In this document: positions 33,485-43,607 of the stretch, piece after piece
Numbering within the stretch: the first letter of the stretch is position 1
Layout: the number at the start of each line of letters is the position of its first letter
Source of the DNA: Sordaria brevicollis
Taxonomy: Eukaryota > Ascomycota > Sordariomycetes > Sordariales > Sordariaceae
Assembly: GCA_033439795.1 (NCBI GenBank)
Contig: JAUTDP010000002.1
Span: 4,898,001-4,962,000 of the forward strand
Direction of reading: 5' to 3'
DNA: 64,000 bases
Made by a program: the position numbers and the translations under genes
Notes under the pieces: model-generated
Told to the model about the DNA's origin: nothing
Database searches by the model: none
The model's input: the letters and a program-made list of their open reading frames with translations, nothing else

Positions 33485-33942
33485 GGTTGGAAATTTGAGA
33501 AAAATGGAGTTGGATGATGTGTAAGAAGGTGCGAGTAAGTTGTGTGCGTGCTTGGTGGTTGAAATGAAGTTGGAAGGAGGAAAGGAAGGAAATTAAAAGT
33601 GGGTTGAAGGATGAGGAAGTTGTGCGTTTGCAAAGCAGGGCAGTTCTTGCTCTTGATGTTCAGCATGTGATCGTGAATGTGGGAATGCATGTTGTTGCCA
33701 ACTGTTCTTTATGTTGCTGAATGCATGAACGATTCTCATTCATGGAAACCACGTTACTGTACATGATCACCTAAACAAGGAAAGTGCTAGGAGGGAACAA
33801 ATTGAATACATAGATGCCCCTGCATTGCTCCTGAGTTTATCACTGCATGCCCACCTGCATGCATTGCTTATCCACTCGGCCACTCCTCCAGCGATTTCTA
33901 CGGCATTCTCATCCAAGTACATTTTTCCAAGGACATCATTAG
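33485..33942. other. Promoter and 3' spacer region
   Basis: Upstream region of the secreted-protein gene and 3' flank of the 33,943-34,836 gene. The minus strand next to the 33,484 ATG is C/A-rich, as in leaders. No gene visible. Confidence 0.4.
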
Positions 33943-34836
33943 CTATTTACCCCGAAGTTTCTGCCCGATTCCCACAACAGCCTTATTGGTTTTGCCATAA
34001 ATGCGTAACCAGTACAGTCTGAGCGCGGTGGTGACAACCGTAAGAGTCCAACGATCACCCATCACTCCCGAACAAGCAGCCCCCTTCAGCTCCAACGTGA
34101 AGATGTGATTCAACGACATCGCATTGCGGAACGTAAGATCAGCAAGTATATCGCTTTCCTCTTGTGCTGGGGGAGATAAAGAAGAAGACGCAGGAGTGGA
34201 AGAAGGTGAGCTGACGGACGACGGTGGCAGGCGAACGAGGATATACCGGGCGTGTTGACTGCCGTTGGTTTCGCCCTTCCGTGGGACAGTCTTCCTCCAT
34301 TCGAACTCCTCTCGAACTTTCATCTTGGGACCGACCTCAACCGAGAACCGGAACGAGACGCCATCGCTGGTCTTCGTCGCGTACATGATCTCGGTGACCA
34401 AGTCACGGGGGTTCAGGTTGAACTCGACGTCATCTTCATCCAACGGCGGCGGCACCATGATGAGACTCTTGACGCTGAAGGTCGACATCAGAAGCGGTTC
34501 TCGTTCCTCGTCGCCGGCGGCCGCCAGGATGGGCGCTTCGGTGCCTGTCCCGTTCCGCAGGTAGAAGCCAGGCCTGAAGTTGAGCGGTCCTCTGGGGGTG
34601 AACCCGTGGTGGACTTCGACAACGTATAGGAAGTCGTCCTTGTCCGTGCCGCAGAGCTTGTATGTTGTCAGTGCGCCCATGACACCACCGGAGGAGTTGC
34701 CGTAGAGGTTCATAACTGGAGGAAACGGACGATATCCCAGGAATTTTGCTTCTGTAGGCATCCTTGTGCTGGTCGAGAGTGTCCTGTGGACGACTCCATC
34801 GCCGTCTTCCAGCGATGTCTTGGTCTTGGTGCTCAT
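33943..34836 (-). CDS. Hypothetical protein with tubby/LURP-one-like appearance, 297 aa
   Basis: I start at the first ATG in frame, 34,836-34,834 (MSTKTKTSLEDG). The frame is open further upstream to 35,028 but without an ATG, so an extra 5' exon is possible. The sequence alternates short beta-like segments (DFLYVVEVHHGF, GFYLRNGTGTEAPILA, FRFSVEVGPKMKVREEFEW). It ends with a hydrophobic helix region (GDRWTLTVVTTALRLYWLRI). This pattern, including the GDRWTL...TALRLYW ending, is seen in a widespread fungal group of uncharacterised proteins with a tubby/scramblase-like barrel around a C-terminal helix. The assignment is by eye. Residues ~240-262 are a Ser/Pro insert. Confidence 0.65.
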   Translation of the reverse strand: MSTKTKTSLEDGDGVVHRTLSTSTRMPTEAKFLGYRPFPPVMNLYGNSSGGVMGALTTYKLCGTDKDDFLYVVEVHHGFTPRGPLNFRPGFYLRNGTGTEAPILAAAGDEEREPLLMSTFSVKSLIMVPPPLDEDDVEFNLNPRDLVTEIMYATKTSDGVSFRFSVEVGPKMKVREEFEWRKTVPRKGETNGSQHARYILVRLPPSSVSSPSSTPASSSLSPPAQEESDILADLTFRNAMSLNHIFTLELKGAACSGVMGDRWTLTVVTTALRLYWLRIYGKTNKAVVGIGQKLRGK

Positions 34837-35267
34837 GGCGAACGCGGACCTCAAGCGGTAGTTGGCTGTAAAATGGTAAGGCTTGGTGAGGGGGAGGAAG
34901 CAATAATGCGAAAGACCGCCCTGAGTTGGTTTTGTTGCTGAGGCCGGTGAAACGGGTGATGCGGCAGCACGTTGAGGAAAATCTGAGTGATATTTGCATT
35001 CGACAGTGCCGTTGCAACTACACACCAACAGCCGATGCGAGATCAGGTCATCAGCAAATTGACCTACCCAAATAGGTACCCCGGCAACGGCCTGGAATCA
35101 ACGATGCAATGGCGGGGAGCAGTCAAACCACACCACGGGAAAAGACTGTCAAAGTTGCATCTACAACCAACAGAGCTGGATTGCCTTCAACCGGGGCTGA
35201 TTAACCGAGCGCCTATGTACAAGTACATCTACATGTACTGTCTCAAACTATGGTACAACTTTCGGGC

Positions 35268-36591
35268 TCAAAAACTCAGAGCTGCATAGACGCAGGGATA
35301 CTGCCACGCCGGGGCGAGACAAAAGAACATGCTCGCTACCCAAATGTAACCAATCACTCGTGTCATAACCTGGGCACCGTAACCCAGAGCTTTGGCTCGC
35401 CCGGCCTGATTCAGCCTCTTTTCCAGGATAGTCTCTGCCCAGCATACGACGTAGTTCGACAGGAAAAAGCGAAACTCGGGCACTACATTGGATCTGTGCG
35501 TCAGAACCCAGTTCGATGCCGTATGACAGATGGCAGACATGATAAACATCCAAAGAGCGCGAGACTCTCCGGAAACAGTGCCATGTCTCAAGAAGTGCCG
35601 TTTCCTTTGCCAGCTTTTTTGTTGGTTTAGCGTTGAGGTTGGTGTGTGGCTGTCAATTTCCTGCGGGGGCTATGATCAAGTTTGTTGCCGCGCAGTCAGT
35701 TATCAGCATGCCGGTGAAGGGAGAAGACTGGAAGGGGTTGGTGTAAATCCTTACCTTGACACGAAAGATCATGGCCATGAGGTAAGCTTCAAATACGGTG
35801 ACATGAAGCCGATGCCAGAAACGACCCCAGAATCGTCGGAGCGAGTACGCTTCGGTGATGCTGCCGAAGAGAGCGGGCCACTCGTCTGGCCGATCCCACT
35901 GCAGAACTGAAACGAACAGCGCGGCGAGAAGATTGTGGGCGGCGGTGAGCAGGATGTAAGTGTCCCAGACCCACTGGTAAGACATCAGGAACCTCAAGGC
36001 CAGGTCTCGCTTGGTGAGTAGAGGCAGAAGGCCCTGCTTGTCCGGGCCGAAGTCCCAGCGGCTCAGGTGAAGACCGTACAGAGCTTTGGTGGTGAGCGAG
36101 GCTATGAGATGACGGATGACCAACAGCAGTATGGCGCGTCCACATCGAAGAAGCGCAAATCTTACCCGCCCCGGATGGCCTGGATCTGGGCTGTCAGTAC
36201 TCGAAGAGGTAACATCCGACAGGTACAGTCCGCGAGGATTGGCCCAGATACGGAGGACGGCACGCAGTCGCTGGACGAGGGATGTAGAGCTTGGGAGCTC
36301 GAGGATATTCTTTTCCAGGAGAAGAACAGATATCGTATGCAGGGTGATAATGATGACCGATGGAACGAAGAGATGGTTGAACGGAACGAGGGAAAGACTT
36401 TCCAATCGAAGGGCAAGAATGACGCCAAAGATGTGAAAAGACGACAAGACAAGCCGAGCGGCGTCGAACTGTCGCTGTACAGCGAAGTAAAATAAGATGG
36501 AGGTAAACCAAAACACGAGTAGCGGACAGGAAGCATGTGCTCCTATGATCAGCCAGACTGGCGGGCGGAGGGCCGGAACGATGGCGGGCAT
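35268..36591 (-). CDS. Wax-synthase-type membrane acyltransferase, about 409 aa
   Basis: ATG at 36,591-36,589; exon 1 to 35,755 (GTAAGG donor); exon 2 from 35,660 (CGCAG acceptor) or 35,669 (TAG acceptor, three residues more) to a stop at 35,268. Both keep the frame. There are seven to nine hydrophobic segments. The signature of the fungal wax-synthase/acetyltransferase family is clear: LFGSITEAYSLRRFWGRFWH followed after the intron by a basic loop and SGESRALWMFIMSAICHTA, whose His is the usual catalytic residue. Such enzymes acylate long-chain alcohols, sterols or secondary metabolites at internal membranes. There is no biosynthetic cluster around it, so the substrate is unknown. Confidence 0.85.
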
Positions 36592-37434
36592 CTTGCTTGG
36601 CTGATCGGTCAGAAACGTCGGACTCTGATTCTGGGACAGTGTTTTACCGAATCACCTTCACCAACAATGATCCGTCCTCTCTCTCATGAAGCTCTTATAG
36701 GTCTCCGGGAGTCCGGGCAGTGGAAGTCTCCATGTCCGCCCAAATACTTCTTGATATCTTGTCCTCCGAGACGGAAAGTTACCTACCGCTACCGCTTGAC
36801 ATCGTGCAGTGACATGATCTCAATAGGAAGAAGTCCAGTCAACCAGTCCTACCACCTCTAGCCCCCAAAGTAAGGTACCGCTACGTGCCAACTACTGTAA
36901 CAACATAAGCCTCTCTTTGGACTGGATTCTCTGCGGCGGCGTGGATGTCCCGGGGAACCGGACGAGGCTTACTTCAGTCGTCCTACATACCTCTAGAGGT
37001 ACCTAGGTCGTTGGACGATTCCAGTTACGTGATAGTATTATGCTCAAGCTCGCTTAGAGGTAGTGTAGTCACCTCCAGAGACTATGGCTACCCACCCACG
37101 TAGAGGTAACATCTAGTTCCCGACGGACAGTTTGGCGATCCATCGATGTAACGCCGTTTCTCATGTCATTCCAACATCCACGTTTTGGTGCAACGCAAAG
37201 ACAAAACACCTAAAATCCACATAAGAGGCGTACACATTCCACGGCTTGTACTTCCGGGAGGATCCGCCGGATGACAGGCTCTTGTCTGTGAAAATTGTAA
37301 CCCTTCCTTTCTTATACATACGCAGGGGCAGTTGGGTCTGATTCAGCCTTTTACTATTCCGTGGGCAGCGGCGCTCAAGCCGAGGACAGGAACGGCACAA
37401 GGGCACTTTATTGATATCTTAATTAGGTACCTAA

Positions 37435-37641
37435 GGTAGTGTTTGTTTCCCCACGATTTGGCGTAAACCTTTCAAAAAATCCGTTTTACTCGCTAACCTC
37501 GAGAGAATTTGGTCCAATTCAGATTGATTCAGAGTTCCTAGGATAAACCGCAAGCTAGGACACATTGCCGGGTTATTTAGTTAAGGATTAAATACCAAAA
37601 TAATCTATTTACGCTAAAACCGGGGGGAAACAAACACTACC
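37435..37641. mobile_element. PIF/Harbinger-like MITE, 207 bp
   Basis: Terminal inverted repeats begin ggtagtgtttgtttcccc (18 bp identical) and extend imperfectly to about 33 bp with one gap. Both ends are flanked by the same 3-bp direct repeat TAA (37,432-37,434 and 37,642-37,644). A TWA target duplication with ends starting GG and a GTGTTTG core is typical of the PIF/Harbinger superfamily. The interior is AT-rich and codes for nothing, so the element is non-autonomous. Confidence 0.75.
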
Positions 37642-37980
37642 TAAGCCTAAGGTAGGTAGACGCTCACGGCCAAATCAACAGCGTCAGAGGTAGAGGTACT
37701 TATATTCACTCGAAACTCCCATACAGCTTCTCTTTGCTAGCGATATGATGAACAGGCGTGGAAGCGCCGAAAGGAACATCGCCCTGGCTTCTTTTTCTCC
37801 CAGAGTGCTTTTTTTGCTCGGAGGAAACGGGCCGAAGAAAAGCCAAAAGGATCAACTCTAACACAAGCCCACCTAGGTATGCTGTTACTGACCAGCCCCA
37901 CCCCACCCCCACGGAACATGATCGCGATGCGATGGTGCTCGTTGGTAAGACTTTGAGAGGTTTCAATTGAAATGTCACAC

Positions 37981-38037
37981 TCACCGCGGCCGCCGCTAGC
38001 AGCTAGCTATGTCACCCTCACCGCGGCCGCCGCTAGC
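37981..38037. repeat. Two copies of a 20-bp GC-rich direct repeat
   Basis: tcaccgcggccgccgctagc occurs at 37,981-38,000 and 38,018-38,037, and the bases just before (tgtcac) also match, giving a unit of about 37 bp. Very GC-rich in a moderate-GC region. Confidence 0.85.
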
Positions 38038-40063
38038 TCTACGGATGTCGCTGACAGTGGAGGTACAGTATTCCAGTCGAAGATAGGGGGTGGTGATTGG
38101 CCGAAAGGTTGTTCGCTTCTGCGAACTGTCAGGTTGACGTTGTACTAAGGTTAGATTATCCGGTTGTAACCCACGTTAGTTTGACAGCGGAAACGTTAGC
38201 ACAATTGCGGCACGATGGAAAAAAGAAAAGCTTATGTATGTGTTCGCGGGCAGATTCAGTGATACACACCGACACCATGGAAGCTCGATGGAACTGTTGT
38301 TTAGTTGGGGCTGAGGCTGGCCGCTACACCTCGTACGGTCGTACCCTACTTTCCACCCGCTGCCTGCAATTTTGAAGGTAGAGGTACCTAGCGTAGGTAG
38401 CGTAGGTATGGTTGTCTGGTAGCGAGTGTCAAGTGGAAACATGAACGCTTATGTCAGATTCGATCAGACCATCACACTAGGTAGGTACCATATACATCCC
38501 TACGCTATCGGCAAGTCTGGACTCTGGAGTTACCTTAGGTAACGGACGGAAGATGCCGAACATGTTTGTTTTTGGGATATAGGCATTCCCAAACTTCATA
38601 TTGCCATGAGCAGCGCGTAAAGACCGTCGGCGAGCTGTGTAATTTGACCGAACAGGCAGGATATCATAGAGCAGAGGATGACAACATCCATTCTCCCAAC
38701 ATGAAACATCGCTTGAAGTCTTGAAGTTTGGATGCCTATTGCGACCTTTCCCCCCATCTCGTGCGATTTGATGAATGAATGACCGGGACACTTTCTGGTT
38801 GAAGTCTTTACGGGGAACGGTGAATAGACCAGGCAGGTTAAAGTGCAATTATCGAATCCCTGAAACTAAGTGAGCAAAGTACTTGGGTGCCCGGTGGTTT
38901 TCGTCGTGACTGGGGCTTTCCTTGTCCAAGTTCTTGGATGTTTGGCCAACAACAAAAGGATTCAACCACTGACACAAGTATTTACATAAGATACCTACCT
39001 ACAAACGTTGGCCATCGGCGGATTCTAGGTACCTTGTCTTGAAATGCCTTTGAAGGCCTTCCAATGAGTTAGGTTAGCTTCCTGTCTTTCTTTGACATTG
39101 CAAGGTCTACTTCTCTAGTTCAAACTGTAGCCTAATACCTCAAAGACCTGGGGATGCCGTACAAATTGTGAAATAGTTCTGCTTTACGATCAATATACTC
39201 CAGTGTTTTGTTGTAGCATCACCCAACTTTTCTTTGCAGGGATAGCATCCGTCAGCACGAAAATGCCATTATTGGAAACGAAAGAGGAACATAACCAACA
39301 ACAGTCGTAGTTGCATTGGTAAACCAACAGCATGGTGCGACTTTCGACGACGCTCCCCCCCCAACGATCAAGGCACGGTTCTTCCATGGGCCCCATGGGC
39401 AGAAATGTTTCTGTGAGTCTGCGCATCGTGATACGCACGGGAGGGCCTGGTATAGCTTGCCATGACTGACACCTGCCCCAATTGAGGTAGATGAGCTTCT
39501 AGACAACTCGAAGGATGACAGTGTCATGCTATATTGCTGCGAAGGGCGTGATGGTTTCTTGGCCAACTGTTGGTGATCAGGGGAAGGCTCACGCCGTGAG
39601 CCTGCGTATCGTGGGAGTCGTGATGGCCGGAACAGTTGATCCTAACCTTCCCGCGCAGCAGCTTTACCATGGCTGTAACGTCCGGATGGATTCTAGATGG
39701 CCTGACTTTTGAGAATGGAAAACTTCCGTCGGACAATGGAACTGGTATCCATATGTCGTTAAGCGGGGTGGTATGTTGTCAGACGGGTCTGGTGTTGGTG
39801 ATCGAGATCAGACTTGGTGTCGGTTGAGGTTCCTAGAGACTAGGTAGGTATCAGACTCTCAGTTCATTCTCCGAGTCCTTCAACGACGTCTATGAGAGCC
39901 GACGGTTCAAACATAAAAGGGGCCGGGAGTCCGCTCATGAAGTCAGTCTTTCGATAGACACAGCAACAACATCTTCTTCTGTCATTGCCTGCCTACCAGC
40001 CCGACTACATCCACCTCTTTTACTACCAGCCACCCATCCGACACTCCCCCCCCATCAACCAAA

Positions 40064-40583
40064 ATGCCTATCGTTGCGATTGCCCACGTCGTTGAGATCC
40101 TCATGTTTGCCGGCATCTTTGCAGGCAGCATTACGAGTTATTGCAAGAAGCACCCTGGACCGGGATGTGTCAACAAGCGCGATCTCATGACGGAGCTTGC
40201 GGCCGCTCCTATCTTGAACGTCCGTCAAGACGTGGGCCCTTGCAATGTCCCAAGATACAACTTCGACATCTGCAACAACCAACTCCGTGATCAGGCCAAC
40301 AGGGGCATCAAGGTTCAAACTTCGATTCCCTCTTCTGGTGGTAAGTTTTACCTCTTCACTTCAACAATCCCTTGGACTGGCAGCGAGCAGCCTTGCTAAC
40401 GAAGAACGTTCATCAGTTGGAAAATTCGACAACGTGCCCCCGGCCTGCATGAACCTTGCTGTGGCTTTGTCCGGCTCCTGCACTGGAACGGGTCCTCGCC
40501 CAACTCCTTGCGGCTCAGCCTGCCTGCAGTATACGGGGCTCTCCGATGACGACTTCCGCCGGCTCTCTAGCTACCTCCAGTGA
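40064..40583 (+). CDS. Small cysteine-rich secreted protein, 147 aa
   Basis: ATG at 40,064 in a strong context (accaaaATG). Exon 1 ends at 40,340 (GTAAGT); the intron has a GCTAAC branch and CATCAG acceptor; exon 2 is 40,417-40,583. Residues 1-25 form a hydrophobic leader (IAHVVEILMFAGIFAGSI). The remainder contains eight cysteines (YCKK, GPGC, GPCN, DIC, PAC, GSC, TPC, SAC), probably four disulphides, and a dibasic KR site at about residue 38 that could be cleaved by Kex2. Size, leader and even cysteine count are those of fungal secreted effectors or antimicrobial-like proteins. I recognise no named family. A leader about 90 bp long with cacc/catc words precedes it. Confidence 0.75.
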
Positions 40584-41170
40584 GAGCTGCCTAAGGGTGT
40601 GGCTATCTGGTCTCATAAACACTTCTGTGAGTGCCCTGAGCTCACAAACACTTCTGATTCCAAGGTCATGTGAATGAGACTAACGCTCGAGACTTGCTTT
40701 ATCAGGAATTTCCAGGTATTCATAAGGCCGTCTGTCTTAAACTGGCCCCTTAAGATGTGCGTGCTCTTGTGGTGGCTGGATCTCTTAAGTGACGGGAAAA
40801 TCTGGGTACACTGGCCACTTCTAAAAGTTTTGGCTCGGAACGCCTCTACCTCTCTATTGTCCAACGCTTCTCATTGGCCTTGGTTATCGTGGTCAAGGGG
40901 AAACATTCCTTTTCTGTCTTGTTAAACAGCTGGTCATGTTTTTTTCCTCTTTACATTCTTTTATCCTACTTCAATTTCGAATCAGTGTAGCTACCGAAAA
41001 AAAAGAGGTCTGGAGTTCGACTCACCAAACTCACTTCCAAGCTTTTGCACTGTCTTCAAGTTTGGGTACATGTATTTGACTGATGGGCCTACCAAAACGT
41101 CGCTTTCCATCGCTAATCCGACTGCTACATCAACATCGACCGTACAAGGATGTCTTGACCCAGACAAATT
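40584..41170. other. Convergent intergenic spacer
   Basis: It contains the 3' regions of two converging genes. No convincing frame; one T-rich and one A8 tract near 40,940-41,005. Confidence 0.5.
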
Positions 41171-42004
41171 TCAGTACCGGAACTCGTCGTCCATATTGTC
41201 AATCCATTCCCACATGGTCATCTTCCTCCCTCCCAACTCCGCGCCCCAAGGTCCAAACTTCTTCTTCTCCGAATGCGGCTCATACCCTGCACTACAAGCC
41301 TCCACCACCCTCCTTCCACTCTCATCCATAACCTTCTGCAACCACACACCATTGATGCGCTTCTTGTACAGAGCATAAAGCTTCGGCAGATAAACCACAT
41401 CGTTGACGCAATACCGCACCGTCTTCTCGTCCAGAGGACGGCGCGTGAAGATGTTGTCCGTCTGGTTGGGCACGTTCATCAACCTCTTCACCCCCTCCTT
41501 AACGGTCGCCCATCTTCTCGCCTCGTTGTAGCTCAACCTCAGGTCCTGCCGGACACACTTATCCAGCCCGTTGAGGTAAGTCCTGTCGCCCCCAACGCGG
41601 GTTGCGTTCTCGAGGAGCTGGATGTCCGTGACCCCCTGGAGACGCACCCTGTGGTGGGAGAAGAGGGCGTCGGCATCGTTGCGGACATCCCAGAAGTATT
41701 TGGGGATGTGGGGGTCTTCGAGGATGGTTTTGAGGGTTCTTCCACTACCGTTTGAGACAGAAGTGGTGAAGGCGGATTGGCTAAGGGTTTGCACGTCGAT
41801 GATGCTTGTTGTCTTTGTGGGAAGGACGTGGATGGTTAGGAGGGAGAGGGTTCCATGCCGGCTGAGGTTTTTGCCTTCGAGGTCCAGGAAGAGAGTGCTA
41901 CCGGACGCAGGAAGCGAGGAGAGGAAGGCCTGGATGGCGGGAAGCGAGTTGATTAAGGTTGGGGTTTGGGTTGGGGGAGTGGGTGTAGGTGTGGGTGTCG
42001 CCAT
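41171..42004 (-). CDS. DEDDy-type 3'-5' exonuclease domain protein, 277 aa
   Basis: ATG at 42,004-42,002 (MATPTPTPTP) to a stop at 41,171, single exon. The RNase D/Rrp6-type motifs are in order: LFLDLEGKNL (Exo I, Asp and Glu), YFWDVRNDADAL (Exo II, Asp) and a YCVNDVVYLPKLY segment (Exo III, Tyr and Asp). All four acidic residues and the Tyr are present, so it should be active on RNA or DNA 3' ends. The frame stays open upstream to an ATG at 42,139 that would add a basic, acid-free leader (MLPRTILLHCCRHPTPINLT) resembling a mitochondrial presequence; both starts are possible. Similar stand-alone fungal proteins resemble the EXD1/Egl group. Target unknown. Confidence 0.85.
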   Translation of the reverse strand: MATPTPTPTPPTQTPTLINSLPAIQAFLSSLPASGSTLFLDLEGKNLSRHGTLSLLTIHVLPTKTTSIIDVQTLSQSAFTTSVSNGSGRTLKTILEDPHIPKYFWDVRNDADALFSHHRVRLQGVTDIQLLENATRVGGDRTYLNGLDKCVRQDLRLSYNEARRWATVKEGVKRLMNVPNQTDNIFTRRPLDEKTVRYCVNDVVYLPKLYALYKKRINGVWLQKVMDESGRRVVEACSAGYEPHSEKKKFGPWGAELGGRKMTMWEWIDNMDDEFRY

Positions 42005-43607
42005 TTTGTTAGGTTTCTTGCGCTTGGGATGGTGTGGCTTTTGGTGGGTGTTTCGAATGTGGTGAAGAGAAACTGTGGTCGTCAGGTTGATGGGGGTTGG
42101 ATGGCGACAACAATGAAGGAGGATGGTTCTGGGGAGCATCTGGACTAATGAGAGTAAAGAGAGACAGAAAACAGGTGAGTCTAAATACCTGGAGACAAGA
42201 GATCGAGTGAACAACGCTTTAGTAAGGACTTTCAATACAGAGATAGACAACAAGTCTGCTTTGCTCGTTTGTCGTTTTGGTCTTTCGGGTTCCATTCGAG
42301 TCGAACAGAACAAGACAAGGAACTGTCATCGGCCCTCGGGTTTGCGTTTGAAGCAGCTGGCAACGGGAACATCACGGAAGGCTCTTTTCTGTCTCTCTCC
42401 GTCCGTCATACTGCTTCTCTCCGTCTCTTGGTCGGTATAGCGAGAAGATAAAAACTCTCCGGCTGAATGAGACTTAATCGAGAAGGAATGTCGTTTGGCC
42501 AGCAAACCGTGATCCGACTCGAGATGCAGGTATCCTTCGGGCCTCCCACTGCTCTGTCAGTCCGTCATCCCGGGGGGACCGCATTACCTCACGGAAGGTG
42601 TGTCCTAGCGCTCATATCGGAACCTTTTTTTGGTCTTACCAGCCGACGATGACGAAGGCCCCAATACAATAAGGGATCAACCAGGAAACATACCGACGGA
42701 CCGGCACATAATACCAGATTGCCTGCCGTTCGTGTTGTTCATGATGAGGCGAAATGTCTCGGGAAACCCCACAAAGATTACAAGGCATGAACCAATTCTG
42801 GGTGCTCCCAATTCTGTTGGGAGTGGGAAAAGACAATTGGTGAGCCTCCCAGAGAGAAAGAGGGGTAGAACGCTACGCTATAGCGCCATGGTGTCGAAGA
42901 ACAATCGGAAAGCACAAACGGCGATACATCGTGGAAATATCGATTCTCTGTCCACTACCGCATCAAAACGCCGCTAGGTACCTGACGAGTAGTTGGGTCT
43001 GTGACGGCCGTCGATTCCCAGGTGCTGTATGTTTGCTTGGTGATGATTTTGTTGGTGTTTTCGTTTGGACGTGCCTGAGGTCTTATCTTATCTCTATATC
43101 GATACCATTCCCTTATCGTTATCTGTCCTGCAGTGCCCTTCGGCCTTAACGAGTTATCAGTTGCCTCGGTGACAGCGCTCACTGATTTCTTCCACTCCTT
43201 TCTTGCCCAAACATCAAACAACCAAGCGACTCAATCACTCGCAGCCAAAAGCGCGAATGATGGCGATAGACCCTTTTCACAACCAGTGATCTCTTCTTCA
43301 TTAGCCGAACTATGCGATCCGATGCGACGAAATGTGACCCTTTCACGACCACGACCGATGCCTGGCCACGTCCTGCCTCTTCCATGTGAAGGATAATCCA
43401 GGACGTCTACCGACGGTCCGGCATAAAAGTGGCAGACTTCGTGCAGTACTCTTTGGTGTAACGAGTCCTCAATCTCATAGAGAATCCCACCAGCTACTCA
43501 TGGATTCTTGATACAGTTGGCCTGAGGTTGAGAGAAGGAGACTCCTCGCCGACGACGAAGGCGAGAAGAGATGCAGGGCAGATCATTCGTCGATCCGATG
43601 CGAATCG
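42005..43607. other. Intergenic region between exonuclease and NLR gene
   Basis: No coherent frames. The first part is promoter/leader of the exonuclease; the last part is 3' flank of the NLR gene. Several GTGATTTCTTC/CAGTGATCTCTTC-like words are seen but no clear repeat. Confidence 0.4.

Larger units (their letters stand above)
36592..40063. other. Long gene-free region with MITE and repeated AGAGGTA words
   Basis: Only short, incoherent frames are present. The words tagaggta/tacctcta and ggtacc/cctagg recur many times between 36,980 and 38,500 and again at 39,000-39,030 and 39,840. A 207-bp MITE lies at 37,435-37,641 and a short GC-rich direct repeat at 37,981-38,037. 39,900-40,063 looks like the leader of the next gene. 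Confidence 0.55.

Noticed and set aside
33943..35028. N-terminal extension of the tubby-like protein to 361 aa
   Set aside because: The extension lacks an ATG start; first ATG is at 34,836.
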